Shown here piece after piece: positions 1 to 5,977 of a stretch of DNA of 6,304 bases. This DNA is from Dehalococcoidia bacterium (GTDB taxonomy: Bacteria > Chloroflexota > Dehalococcoidia > UBA1151 > UBA1328). The stretch lies in the NCBI GenBank assembly GCA_030745955.1, contig JASLNQ010000051.1:4412-10715 (forward strand), written 5' to 3'. The position numbers and the translations under genes are program-made. The notes beneath the pieces are model-generated. The model saw nothing but the letters and a program-made list of their open reading frames with translations, was not told where the DNA came from and made no database searches. Position 1 is the stretch's first letter. Each line of letters opens with the position of its first letter.

Positions 1-968
1 TCTCGAATCGCCTCGGCAGGTGTCGCACCCTCGAACAGCACACGGTGTGTCGCCGCCGCGATGGGCATCTCGATCCCCAGCTCTTCCGCAAGCCGGACTG
101 CGGCCCGCGTGGTGGGAACGCCCTCTGCCGTCTGCCCCAGGTCTTCGAGAACGGTTTCCAGGTCTTGTCCGGAAGCTATGCCTACCCCGAGCCGGTAGTT
201 CCGACTCAGGGTCGAATAGCAGGTGGCGATCAGGTCGCCCATGCCGCTCAACCCGGCGAAGGTGTCTGAACTGGCGCCCATCGCCATGCCAAGACGGGTG
301 ATTTCGTGCAGCCCGCGGGTCACATATGCCGCTTTCGCGTTGGCCCCGAGTTCCGCTCCATCAATAAACCCGGCCCCGATAGCGATGATGTTCTTCAAGG
401 CCCCGCCAAGCTCGACGCCGGTCACGTCCTCGCTCCGGTATACGCGAAACACCTCGGAACTGAGCTGCGACTGGACCGATTCGCCTATCGACTCGGAAGG
501 AAAGGCGATGGTGGCGGTTGCGAGCTTACCCCCGGCGATCTCGGGTGCCAGGTTCGGACCGGAAAGCACGCCGACCCGTTCAGTGTCGAAGCTGGGTAGC
601 TCCTCGGTGATCACCTGGGACATCCGCTTGCCCGATTCGATCTCGATGCCCTTGGTGGCGCACACAACGTTCGTGTTGACCGGCAGGGCGGCGGCGATCT
701 TTCTGAGATTTTCCCGCATGGTGACCGAGGGGACCACCACCAGCACGAGGTTGGACTCTGCGAACGATTCGTCGAGAGAGGCGGTCACGCTCATCGATTC
801 GGGAAATTCGACACCGGGGACAGACCGTTCGTTTACGCGCGCGTCTGTCAGTTCTTCAGCCCGTACCCCGGTGCGGGACCAAAGGACCGCTTTATGGCCG
901 GTGCGTGCGAGGAGTATTCCGAGGGTTGTGGCCCATGCCCCCGTCCCGACTATGCCGATGTGTGTCAC
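1..968 (-). CDS. gpsA: NAD(P)+-dependent glycerol-3-phosphate dehydrogenase (3' end cut by window)
   Basis: Cytoplasmic enzyme that reduces dihydroxyacetone phosphate to sn-glycerol-3-phosphate, the backbone for phospholipids. I translated 322 codons from the GTG at 968 to the window edge. The N-terminal Rossmann fold shows GIVGTGAWATTLG (residues 5-17), the family's dinucleotide-binding loop. Lys106 lies in CATKGIE, and Lys192, the expected catalytic lysine, in GGALKNIIAIGAGF. The C-terminal helical domain has TRGLHEITRLGMAMG, TFAGLSGMGDL and SRNYRLG, the latter with the Arg-Asn substrate-binding pair near 256-257. Family members have about 330-340 residues, so only some 10-20 are missing. 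The start is forced: an in-frame TAA, which is also the plsY stop, lies three sense codons upstream, and GTG is the only usable start codon between. No clear Shine-Dalgarno is visible, so translation is probably coupled to plsY, whose product consumes the glycerol-3-phosphate. Identity is very secure. Confidence 0.97.
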   Translation of the reverse strand, partial: MTHIGIVGTGAWATTLGILLARTGHKAVLWSRTGVRAEELTDARVNERSVPGVEFPESMSVTASLDESFAESNLVLVVVPSVTMRENLRKIAAALPVNTNVVCATKGIEIESGKRMSQVITEELPSFDTERVGVLSGPNLAPEIAGGKLATATIAFPSESIGESVQSQLSSEVFRVYRSEDVTGVELGGALKNIIAIGAGFIDGAELGANAKAAYVTRGLHEITRLGMAMGASSDTFAGLSGMGDLIATCYSTLSRNYRLGVGIASGQDLETVLEDLGQTAEGVPTTRAAVRLAEELGIEMPIAAATHRVLFEGATPAEAIR

Positions 969-977
969 AAGGGCAGT

Positions 978-1649
978 TTACGGTGTTCGCTCGGCCCTGC
1001 GCGGCGCAGGTTTGTTTTCCAGCCGGGATTCGTCGCCTTTTGCGAGGCGGTCGATGTTCGACTGGTGGCTCCACGCGATCAGTACTCCAACGGGGATTGC
1101 AAACAACAAGTACCAGAGATCGTGCCGAACGCCTAGCGCGGTGAGTTCAAATGCACTGAAAATAATCAGCGTGCCAAGGCTCAAACTGGTTCCGATGAGC
1201 GACCCGAGCGAAATATACCGCGACAGGGCCGCAATCGCGATGCCGATCAGCGCAACCACGGCTGCAAGCGGGGAAATTACACACAGCGCCCCAAAACCGG
1301 TGGCCACTCCTTTGCCGCCCTTGAACCGTATGTATACCGGGTACATGTGTCCCAGGACTACGGTCGTTCCGGTAGCGGCTATGAGCCAGGGATCGCCAGC
1401 AATTGCGAAACGGGTGACCGCCGCGATGATGACACCCTTCGCGACATCTGATGCGAGCACTGCCCCGCCCGCTCTCGGGCCAAGTGTGCGGGCCACGTTG
1501 GTTGCGCCCGAGCCACCGCTGCCGTAGCTGCGGATGTCGACGCCCCGCCAGAGCCTCCCGACGATGACGCCAGAGGGTATCGCCCCCGCGAGATAGGCGA
1601 TCACGATGGCGACTACGGCGACGACAATGTCGATTGTCGAATCACTCAT
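978..1649 (-). CDS. plsY: Acyl-phosphate:glycerol-3-phosphate acyltransferase PlsY
   Basis: Integral membrane enzyme that transfers the acyl group of acyl-phosphate to position 1 of glycerol-3-phosphate, giving lysophosphatidic acid. The product has 223 residues, slightly long for the family (about 200). Three conserved cytoplasmic motifs are present: GSGGSGATN (43-51), GHMYPVYIRFKGGKGVAT (100-117) and HQSNIDRLAKGDE (195-207). Hydrophobic stretches at roughly 6-30, 60-83, 86-107, 120-142, 146-172 and 178-194 fit a polytopic protein; the last 20 residues form a charged tail. Motif 1 normally reads GSGN-x-GATN, and here the Asn is Gly46. The ATG overlaps the end of der (ATGAGTGA, 8 nt shared). 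An AGGG lies 8 nt upstream of it, inside der, so the pair is translationally coupled. gpsA follows 9 nt after the stop. The der-plsY-gpsA order supports one operon. Confidence 0.96.
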   Translation of the reverse strand: MSDSTIDIVVAVVAIVIAYLAGAIPSGVIVGRLWRGVDIRSYGSGGSGATNVARTLGPRAGGAVLASDVAKGVIIAAVTRFAIAGDPWLIAATGTTVVLGHMYPVYIRFKGGKGVATGFGALCVISPLAAVVALIGIAIAALSRYISLGSLIGTSLSLGTLIIFSAFELTALGVRHDLWYLLFAIPVGVLIAWSHQSNIDRLAKGDESRLENKPAPRRAERTP

Positions 1650-2964
1650 CTTCCCGACCCTGGAATGACATCTTCAGTGGCGAACCGACGAACCCAAATT
1701 TCTCTCGCAGGCGGTTCTCCAGGTACCTGCGGTAGCTGAAGTGTATTAGTTCTGGGTTCCGAGCGGTAAATTCGAACGTGGGAGGCGAGGTCCGAGTCTG
1801 GACACACCGGAAGATCCTGGGACGTTTGCTGCCGAAGCCGGGCAACGGGTTATCGCCCATCGCGTCGAACACGGTCCGGCTGACATCGGCGCGGGGTATC
1901 TGCTTCGAGAACTCTCCATAGACTTCCATTATCGTGGGGAGCACGTTAGCCACTCCCCTGCCGGTGAGTGCGGAAGTGAAAACTACCGGTACGTCGGGAA
2001 TGAACTTGAAGCGGTTCTTTACTTCAGCTTCGGCCTCGACACGATCGAGGTCCAGCTCTTTTGACAGGTCCCACTTGTTTACCACGACAACGGCGGCACG
2101 CGCAGCGTCATCGATGTAACCGCCGATGTGCGTGTCCTGGGCAGTGACGAACTCGGTCGCATCGAGCACGAGGACGGCGACGTAGCAGCGCTCAATCGCC
2201 CCGATCGACCGGATCGCGCTGTACTTTTCGATACCCGCCTCGGCCTTGCCCCGTCGCCTGAGGCCCGCGGTATCGAGAAAGGTGATCCGGGTGCCTTCGT
2301 AATCGAACTGGGAGTCGAGAGTGTCGCGGGTCGTGCCCGGAACGGGGCTGACTATCGCGCGGTCCTCCCCCGTGAGGGCGTTGAACAGCGCCGATTTGCC
2401 AGCGTTGGGCCGCCCGGCAATAGCCACCCTTACGGAATTTGGGCCTGCCATCTCAGGCTCGAAAGGCGGCATTTCAGCGAACATGGCCTGCATCAGGTCG
2501 CCGACACCTGTGTCGTGATATGCGCTGATCGGGTGGGGTTCACCGAGTCCGAGCGAGTAGAAGTCGTAGACCAGGTTTTCGCGGGCGAGTGAATCGGCCT
2601 TGTTGGCTGCGACCACCACCGGGCGGCCTACGCGCCGCACCATGTCGGCAGCGTCTTTATCCGAATCGGTCACACCGTCGTTCACGTCAACGGTGAAGAT
2701 GATGCCGTCGGCCTGCTGCAGTGCGACTTCGACCTGCCCTTTAATGTCGTCCCACAGGAGGGCGTTGTGCGGGCGGTCTTCAACACCGGCGGTATCGACG
2801 AGGAGGTAGCGGTGGCGGCCCCACTCGGCGTCGATCGACACCCGGTCACGAGTAGTGCCGGGGATTTCGCTGACGATCGCGATCCGACGGCCCGCAAGTC
2901 GGTTGAACAGCGTGGATTTGCCGACGTTGGGTCGGCCAATTATTGCGATTACGGGAAGGGCCAT
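1642..2964 (-). CDS. der: Ribosome-assembly double-GTPase Der (EngA)
   Basis: Essential GTPase of 50S subunit maturation with two consecutive G domains and a C-terminal KH-like domain; its 440 residues are the usual family length. First G domain: GRPNVGKS (G1, 10-17), PGTTRD (35-40), DTAG (57-60), NKAD (121-124) and ISA (146-148). Second: GRPNAGKS (184-191), PGTTRD (209-214), DTAGLRRRGK (231-240), NKWD (296-299) and TSA (330-332). The C-terminal domain keeps the family signature PPTFEFTARNPELIHFSYRR and then RYLENRLREKFGF. Both nucleotide sites look intact. The ATG at 2964 begins directly before the first G domain, as in relatives. No Shine-Dalgarno is recognisable in front of it; the leader there is A/C-rich (CAATCAAAATCCG) and follows a small hairpin. 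The gene lies 93 nt after argF and overlaps plsY by 8 nt. Confidence 0.99.
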   Translation of the reverse strand: MALPVIAIIGRPNVGKSTLFNRLAGRRIAIVSEIPGTTRDRVSIDAEWGRHRYLLVDTAGVEDRPHNALLWDDIKGQVEVALQQADGIIFTVDVNDGVTDSDKDAADMVRRVGRPVVVAANKADSLARENLVYDFYSLGLGEPHPISAYHDTGVGDLMQAMFAEMPPFEPEMAGPNSVRVAIAGRPNAGKSALFNALTGEDRAIVSPVPGTTRDTLDSQFDYEGTRITFLDTAGLRRRGKAEAGIEKYSAIRSIGAIERCYVAVLVLDATEFVTAQDTHIGGYIDDAARAAVVVVNKWDLSKELDLDRVEAEAEVKNRFKFIPDVPVVFTSALTGRGVANVLPTIMEVYGEFSKQIPRADVSRTVFDAMGDNPLPGFGSKRPRIFRCVQTRTSPPTFEFTARNPELIHFSYRRYLENRLREKFGFVGSPLKMSFQGREDE

Positions 2965-2977
2965 CGGATTTTGATTG

Positions 2978-2994
2978 TGGCTGTGACGCAGCCA
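2978..2994 (-). repeat. Small hairpin just upstream of der
   Basis: TGGCTG and CAGCCA form a perfect 6-bp stem around the loop TGACG (plus-strand reading). It ends 13 nt before the der start codon and is followed on the minus strand by an unstructured A/C-rich stretch. There is no U run, so it is not a classic terminator. It might mark a processed 5' end or affect translation of der, which has no visible Shine-Dalgarno. With six base pairs, chance is a real alternative. Confidence 0.35.
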
Positions 2995-3014
2995 ACCGCG
3001 CTACGGGATGTTCG

Positions 3015-3046
3015 CCTGCCGGTTTGCCGGTCCGCGACCGGGCAGG
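3015..3046. repeat. Nested dyad in the argF-der gap, with CCGGTC/GACCGG core
   Basis: The inner perfect dyad is CCGGTC-CGC-GACCGG (3027-3041). An outer pair, CCTGC (3015-3019) with GCAGG (3042-3046), extends the stem with a one-sided bulge. The structure starts 12 nt after the argF stop codon, the position expected of a terminator or processing hairpin. Neither strand has a following U tract, so intrinsic termination of the textbook kind is unlikely. The inner arms are identical to those of the dyads at 4139-4155 and 6007-6021. Confidence 0.55.
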
Positions 3047-3057
3047 AATCCGGGCAG

Positions 3058-3963
3058 CTAGATAAGTTTTTCCATGAGTGCGGCCTGTGCCCAGAGGCGG
3101 TTTTCGGCCTGCTCGAAGGCTACCGACCTTGGATCGTCGAGCAGGCCTTCCGATATCTCCTCACCCGGGTGTGCGGGCAGGTCGTGCATGAACTTTACAT
3201 CTGGCGAAGCGAGGTCGAGCAGGGCCGGGTTCACCTGGTAGCCATCGAATGCCGCGAGACGTCTGGCCGACTCGGCTTCCTGTCCCATACTCGTCCACAC
3301 ATCGGTGTAGACGATGTCCGCGCCGGATACGGCTTCCCGGGGATCGGTGATCTGCTTCACCGATCCACCTGCGGGAGCGCCGTAGGCATTTGCGCGTTCC
3401 AGTTCAGCAGGCGGCAGCTCGTAGCCACCGGGGGATCCGACGGTGAGGTGACCGCCCAGTCCGGCGACCGCGTACGCCAGGCTGACGGCGGTGTTGTTGC
3501 CATCACCGATGAAAGTGATTTTAACGCCTGCCACGCTGCCAAGCTGTTCGAGGATGGTTTGCGTGTCGGCGAGGGCCTGGCAGGGGTGCTCGGTATCGGT
3601 GAGGGCGTTGATGACCGGAATGGTGGCGGCTGCCGCAAATTCCTCGATGGTCGCCTGCGCGAAGGTGCGAATGACGGCGATTTCGGCCATGCGGGAGATG
3701 ACTTTGGCGACATCGGTGACCGGCTCACGCTTGCCCAGCCCAACCTCTTCCGGGCTGAGGTAGAGCGGGTTGCCACCGAGTTTGTTCGTGCCGATCCAGA
3801 ATGAAAGCTTGGTGCGGAGGGATGGCTTCTCGAAGAGTATGACGACCGACGCGCCGCTGAGGGCATCACTCGGCGCGCCCGATTTCAGTTCGATGGCACG
3901 TTCGAGCAGGGGTTGAATTTCGCCATGCCCGATGTCGCGGAGATTAAGAAAATGTTGAACCAT
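3058..3963 (-). CDS. argF: Ornithine carbamoyltransferase (argF-type), with variant motif residues
   Basis: Predicted to carbamoylate ornithine to citrulline in arginine synthesis; 301 residues, normal for the family, cytoplasmic and usually trimeric. Carbamoyl-phosphate site: FEKPSLRT (44-51, the S-x-R-T motif), IRT (98-100), HPCQALAD (126-133) and AENR (286-289). Ornithine site: GDGNN (153-157) and DVWTSMG (221-227), the D-x-x-x-SMG loop typical of ornithine-using enzymes. Three positions differ from the usual pattern: STRTR is SLRTK, SFE is SFW (Trp56), and the HCLP cysteine is Asp261 (HDLPAHPGEE). The SMG loop and the Asn pair argue for ornithine, but a related substrate such as an N-acylated ornithine cannot be excluded. 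The ATG at 3963 has AAGG 8 nt upstream, partly inside a weak hairpin. No standard ARG box is recognisable upstream. Some variants may simply be lineage-typical. Confidence 0.92.
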   Translation of the reverse strand: MVQHFLNLRDIGHGEIQPLLERAIELKSGAPSDALSGASVVILFEKPSLRTKLSFWIGTNKLGGNPLYLSPEEVGLGKREPVTDVAKVISRMAEIAVIRTFAQATIEEFAAAATIPVINALTDTEHPCQALADTQTILEQLGSVAGVKITFIGDGNNTAVSLAYAVAGLGGHLTVGSPGGYELPPAELERANAYGAPAGGSVKQITDPREAVSGADIVYTDVWTSMGQEAESARRLAAFDGYQVNPALLDLASPDVKFMHDLPAHPGEEISEGLLDDPRSVAFEQAENRLWAQAALMEKLI

Positions 3964-3971
3964 TGGAGTGG

Positions 3972-3988
3972 CCTTGACTTGAGTCAGG
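3972..3988 (-). promoter_or_regulatory. argF ribosome binding site inside a short dyad
   Basis: On the minus strand AAGG sits 8 nt before the argF ATG, a weak Shine-Dalgarno. It directly follows a TGACT-CA-AGTCA dyad (3975-3986). Pairing of the flanking CC (3987-3988) with the GG of the AAGG would extend the stem past one bulged A and cover the ribosome binding site. The stem is short and its stability is doubtful. A protein-binding half-site arrangement is the other reading. Confidence 0.3.
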
Positions 3989-4012
3989 AAAGAGGGTGGA
4001 CGTGCGCTGATT

Positions 4013-4033
4013 CAGGGTGCCTATGCACCCCTG
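4013..4033 (-). repeat. Hairpin in the argF leader
   Basis: GGGTGC (4015-4020) pairs perfectly with GCACCC (4025-4030) across a CTAT loop. CA (4013-4014) can pair with TG (4032-4033) past a single bulged C. It lies about 50 nt upstream of the argF start and would be in the 5' untranslated leader if transcription starts further upstream. No U tract follows on either strand and no leader peptide rich in Arg is apparent, so classical attenuation is not supported. Confidence 0.4.
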
Positions 4034-4137
4034 GTTCGGTAATGGCGATAGCGGATTGCGCCGAGGTTTACCAATGGGGTAGTCCGGGGATCAGCGGCCA
4101 TAGGCCAGCAGCGGAGGATCCTGGGTCGTGAATATTG

Positions 4138-4156
4138 GCCGGTCAGTCTGACCGGC
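4138..4156. repeat. Perfect 19-nt dyad, GCCGGTCAG-T-CTGACCGGC
   Basis: Nine-base arms surround a single central T, with perfect symmetry. The position is 175 nt upstream of the argF start and 237 nt downstream of the DUF35 stop. A symmetric site of this kind suits a dimeric DNA-binding protein, while as RNA it would form a GC-rich hairpin. It does not resemble an ARG box, which is AT-rich. Its inner arms CCGGTC/GACCGG (4139-4144 and 4150-4155) match two other intergenic dyads in this window. Confidence 0.6.
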
Positions 4157-4327
4157 GAGCGTTCAATTCTACCCCGCCGTGGCCCGCGGTACTATCGCAA
4201 TGGCCAGACTACTTCGGGGAGCGGGAATGGCCGGGGAGGACGGGCTGCCCCGAGCATGCAATAGCCGTGCGAGTAGTTTTTACCTCACTCCGCGCGAGAG
4301 CCTCACACCACCGAGGGCAACGTTCCC

Positions 4328-4366
4328 CCTCAACCTAACCTTCTCCCCGGTGGAGAAGGAATGAGG
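4328..4366. repeat. Two-tier palindromic dispersed repeat (CCCTCAnCCTAACC type)
   Basis: Outer arms CCTCA (4328-4332) and TGAGG (4362-4366) enclose inner arms CCTTCTCC (4339-4346) and GGAGAAGG (4352-4359), with a CCGGT loop and the single-stranded spacer ACCTAA. The pattern matches a short interspersed palindrome I recognise from many bacterial genomes, usually written CCCTCAnCCTAACCnTCTCCC followed by its inverted arm. It sits 27 nt downstream of the DUF35 stop, a typical place for such units at the 3' end of an operon. It could stabilise or end the transcript, although no U run follows on the minus strand. Confidence 0.7.
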
Positions 4367-4392
4367 CGGGCGATCGCGAGTTCTGCCGGGGC

Positions 4393-4809
4393 TTACGCTG
4401 GTGTGAACATCAGCAGTGTCTGTCCGCCCTCATTGTGCTCATACACGGGTTTCAGCGGCATGCCGATCTGCAGGTTTTCCGGTTCGGGATCAACACTGAC
4501 GATATTCGTGGGCACGATCACGTCTTCTTCAAGTTTCACGAGGGCCGTGATGTACGGGACATCGCCGGCAAATCCGGGGTGCGGGGGCACGTGTGCGATT
4601 GCGAACGTGAACAACTCGGCGTTGCCGGAAGCCTGGACCCATTCGACCTCGCCGCCGGGGTCCGAGACCGATATGGCCCGTGGGAAGAACTGGAATTCAC
4701 CGGTGGCCACCGACCGCTGCAGCCAGATCTCTTCGTTCTTCAGGCCCTCCCAGTAGCGATCCGATTCGGGCTGAGGAACGGGTTGGGGTTTCGGTGTGTT
4801 ACTGGTCAT
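4393..4809 (-). CDS. DUF35-type OB-fold protein with degenerate zinc ribbon
   Basis: Small partner protein of thiolase-like enzymes, 138 residues, with an N-terminal helix followed by a rubredoxin-like zinc ribbon and a C-terminal OB fold in the usual family plan. The layout is recognisable: SDRYWEGLKNEEIWLQR (16-32, helix and first strand), FQFFPR (39-44), EVEWVQASG (54-62, typically the EW-x-x-x-SG strand), then the OB fold, with PYITALVKLEED at 85-96 and a GMPLKPVYE segment at 116-124. Where relatives have C-x-x-C-G and then P-C-x-x-C, this protein has S33-V-A-T36-G and S47-V-S-D50. It contains no cysteine at all, so it cannot hold the structural zinc in the normal way. The ATG lies 4 nt after the thiolase-like stop, and GGAG 7 nt upstream of it is a good Shine-Dalgarno overlapping that gene's end. 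It is very likely co-translated and physically associated with the upstream protein. The OB fold is thought to bind the acyl-CoA tail in relatives; the substrate here is unknown. Confidence 0.85.
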   Translation of the reverse strand: MTSNTPKPQPVPQPESDRYWEGLKNEEIWLQRSVATGEFQFFPRAISVSDPGGEVEWVQASGNAELFTFAIAHVPPHPGFAGDVPYITALVKLEEDVIVPTNIVSVDPEPENLQIGMPLKPVYEHNEGGQTLLMFTPA

Positions 4810-4813
4810 GTCG

Positions 4814-5977
4814 TTACTCCACTCCCAGGACTATCGTGCCGGTAGACGACAGCAGGCCGCCGGTGCCGTGGGCGACTGCGAGGTTGCATTCGTCGAGTTG
4901 TCGTTCTCCCGCCTGGCCCCGCAGCTGGCGGGCGGCTTCGACAACGGTGAAGATCCCGTACATACCGGGGTGGGTGTACGAGAGTCCGCCACCGTTGGTG
5001 TTGAGCGGGAAGTCGCCTCCCGGGGCCGTGCGTTGCGAGGCGACGAAATCCGGGCCTTCGCCGGGACCGCAGAAGCCGAGGTTCTCCAGGGTGACCAGCA
5101 CGGTGAAGGTAAACGAATCGTAGATCATCGCCAGGTCGATGTCCGAGTGCGAGACGCCGGCCATTTCGAGGGCCTGTGGTCCGGTTTTTCGACCGAACGC
5201 ACGTGTCAGATCGGGCATCTGCGAAATCATCGAGTGGTCGTGACCTTCGCCAGCGCCGAGTATCTTCGCGCTGCCGTTCCTGGCGTCGCGTGCGCGCTCC
5301 GGCGTCGTGATCACTATCGCAGCGCCCGCATCGGTCACCAGGCAGCAATCAAGCAGGTGGAACGGCCATGCCACCCACCTGGAGTCGTGGTAGTCCTCGA
5401 AGGTGGCGGTCTTGTCGTAGAAATAGGCCATCGGGTTGAGATTGGCCCACTTGCGGGTCGAAACCGCGATCTCGGCCATCGCCTGCCGCGTTCGGTCCTC
5501 GCCGTACTCGTGCATATAGCGCGTTGCAGCCATTCCGTACGAGATGGGCGGGCCGATGATTCCGTAGGGGGTTTCATACTGCGCCGAAGGCGTGCCGGGG
5601 TTCCTGGGGATCGGCGCACGGTCGGACCTGCCGGACTGGCCGTGGGTGATAAGTGCGACTTCACAGTATCCGGCTTCTATCGCGGTCAGGGCGTGGGCCA
5701 CATGGATCACAAACGACGAGCCGCCGACGGACGTGCTGTCGGTGTAGCGGGGGTGGATGCCAAGGTACTCGGCAACGTCCAGTGTCGACCATCCGGCCGT
5801 AAACAGGGCATCGACATCGGACAATTGCATGCCGGCGTCGTTGAGGGCGTTGATCGCCGCCTCCGAGTGATGGGCGAGCGGTGATTTTTCGGGGACTTTT
5901 CCAAGTCTGTCCGATTCGCCCACCCCGACGATATGGGCTTTGCCGGAGAGATTTTTGAGTTTCTGGATGTTGGGCAT
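4814..5977 (-). CDS. Thiolase-like (lipid-transfer/SCP-x-like) protein
   Basis: Thiolase-fold protein of 387 residues from the subfamily that pairs with DUF35 proteins. Family landmarks: AHIVGVGESD (14-23) at the start of the fold, AINALNDAGMQLSDVDALF (41-59), GGSSFVIHVAHALTAIEAGYCEVAL (85-109) at the nucleophile loop, RKWANLNPMAYF (175-186), WPFHLLDCCLVTDAGAAIV (204-222), IYDSFTFTVLVTLENLGFC (285-303), NTNGGGLSYTHPGMYG (326-341) and HGTGGLLSSTGTIVL (370-384). Canonical thiolases place a Cys in the 85-90 loop and a His in HEAF; here Ser87/Ser88 and YDSF stand there. Known relatives include the DUF35-associated retro-aldol lyases of steroid side-chain degradation (Ltp2 type), so C-C bond cleavage or formation on a CoA ester is likely, with substrate unknown. 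The ATG at 5977 follows AGGGA by 9 nt and starts just before the conserved fold. A further in-frame ATG at 6142 would overlap the NIPSNAP gene and add a 55-residue low-complexity tail without family likeness, so I rejected it. Confidence 0.9.
   Translation of the reverse strand: MPNIQKLKNLSGKAHIVGVGESDRLGKVPEKSPLAHHSEAAINALNDAGMQLSDVDALFTAGWSTLDVAEYLGIHPRYTDSTSVGGSSFVIHVAHALTAIEAGYCEVALITHGQSGRSDRAPIPRNPGTPSAQYETPYGIIGPPISYGMAATRYMHEYGEDRTRQAMAEIAVSTRKWANLNPMAYFYDKTATFEDYHDSRWVAWPFHLLDCCLVTDAGAAIVITTPERARDARNGSAKILGAGEGHDHSMISQMPDLTRAFGRKTGPQALEMAGVSHSDIDLAMIYDSFTFTVLVTLENLGFCGPGEGPDFVASQRTAPGGDFPLNTNGGGLSYTHPGMYGIFTVVEAARQLRGQAGERQLDECNLAVAHGTGGLLSSTGTIVLGVE

Larger units (their letters stand above)
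3964..4392. other. Gene-free region between the DUF35 gene and argF
   Basis: About 430 nt separate the stop of the DUF35 gene from the argF start. Open frames here lack coding character or credible starts, and I see no tRNA, rRNA or recognisable riboswitch. From high to low coordinates it holds a two-tier palindromic repeat (4328-4366), a GC-rich stretch with a loose TCGGGG/CCCCGA dyad (4214-4219 with 4248-4253), a perfect 19-nt dyad (4138-4156) and the argF leader hairpin (4013-4033). Weak promoter-like elements for argF on the minus strand are TTGGTA (4069-4074) with TATCGC (4045-4050), spaced 18 nt, and an isolated TAGAAT (4166-4171) without a good -35. Neither is convincing. The argF promoter should nevertheless lie here. 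Confidence 0.7.

Noticed and set aside
223..1527. Plus-strand open frame of 434 codons
   Set aside because: It is antisense to gpsA and plsY, both unmistakable by motifs. The protein is rich in Ser, Thr, Ala and Pro with no family likeness, as expected of a complementary-frame artefact in GC-rich DNA.
2767..3804. Plus-strand open frame of 345 codons
   Set aside because: It lies antisense to argF and the start of der, runs across an intergenic gap, and its translation shows no recognisable domain.
4138..4156. Intrinsic terminator at the 19-nt dyad
   Set aside because: No U-rich run follows on either strand, so I list it as a dyad of unknown role.
4150..4200. tRNA-like T-arm (GTTCAATTCT)
   Set aside because: The flanking bases do not pair as a T stem, and no anticodon arm or acceptor stem can be built around it.
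3964..4392. Small plus-strand genes in the gap
   Set aside because: The open frames at 3913-4131, 4135-4338 and 4179-4364 have no ribosome binding sites or recognisable products, and they overlap repeats or the argF start.
4796..5884. Plus-strand open frame of 362 codons
   Set aside because: It is antisense to the thiolase-like gene; the Arg/Gly/Val-rich translation carries no motif.
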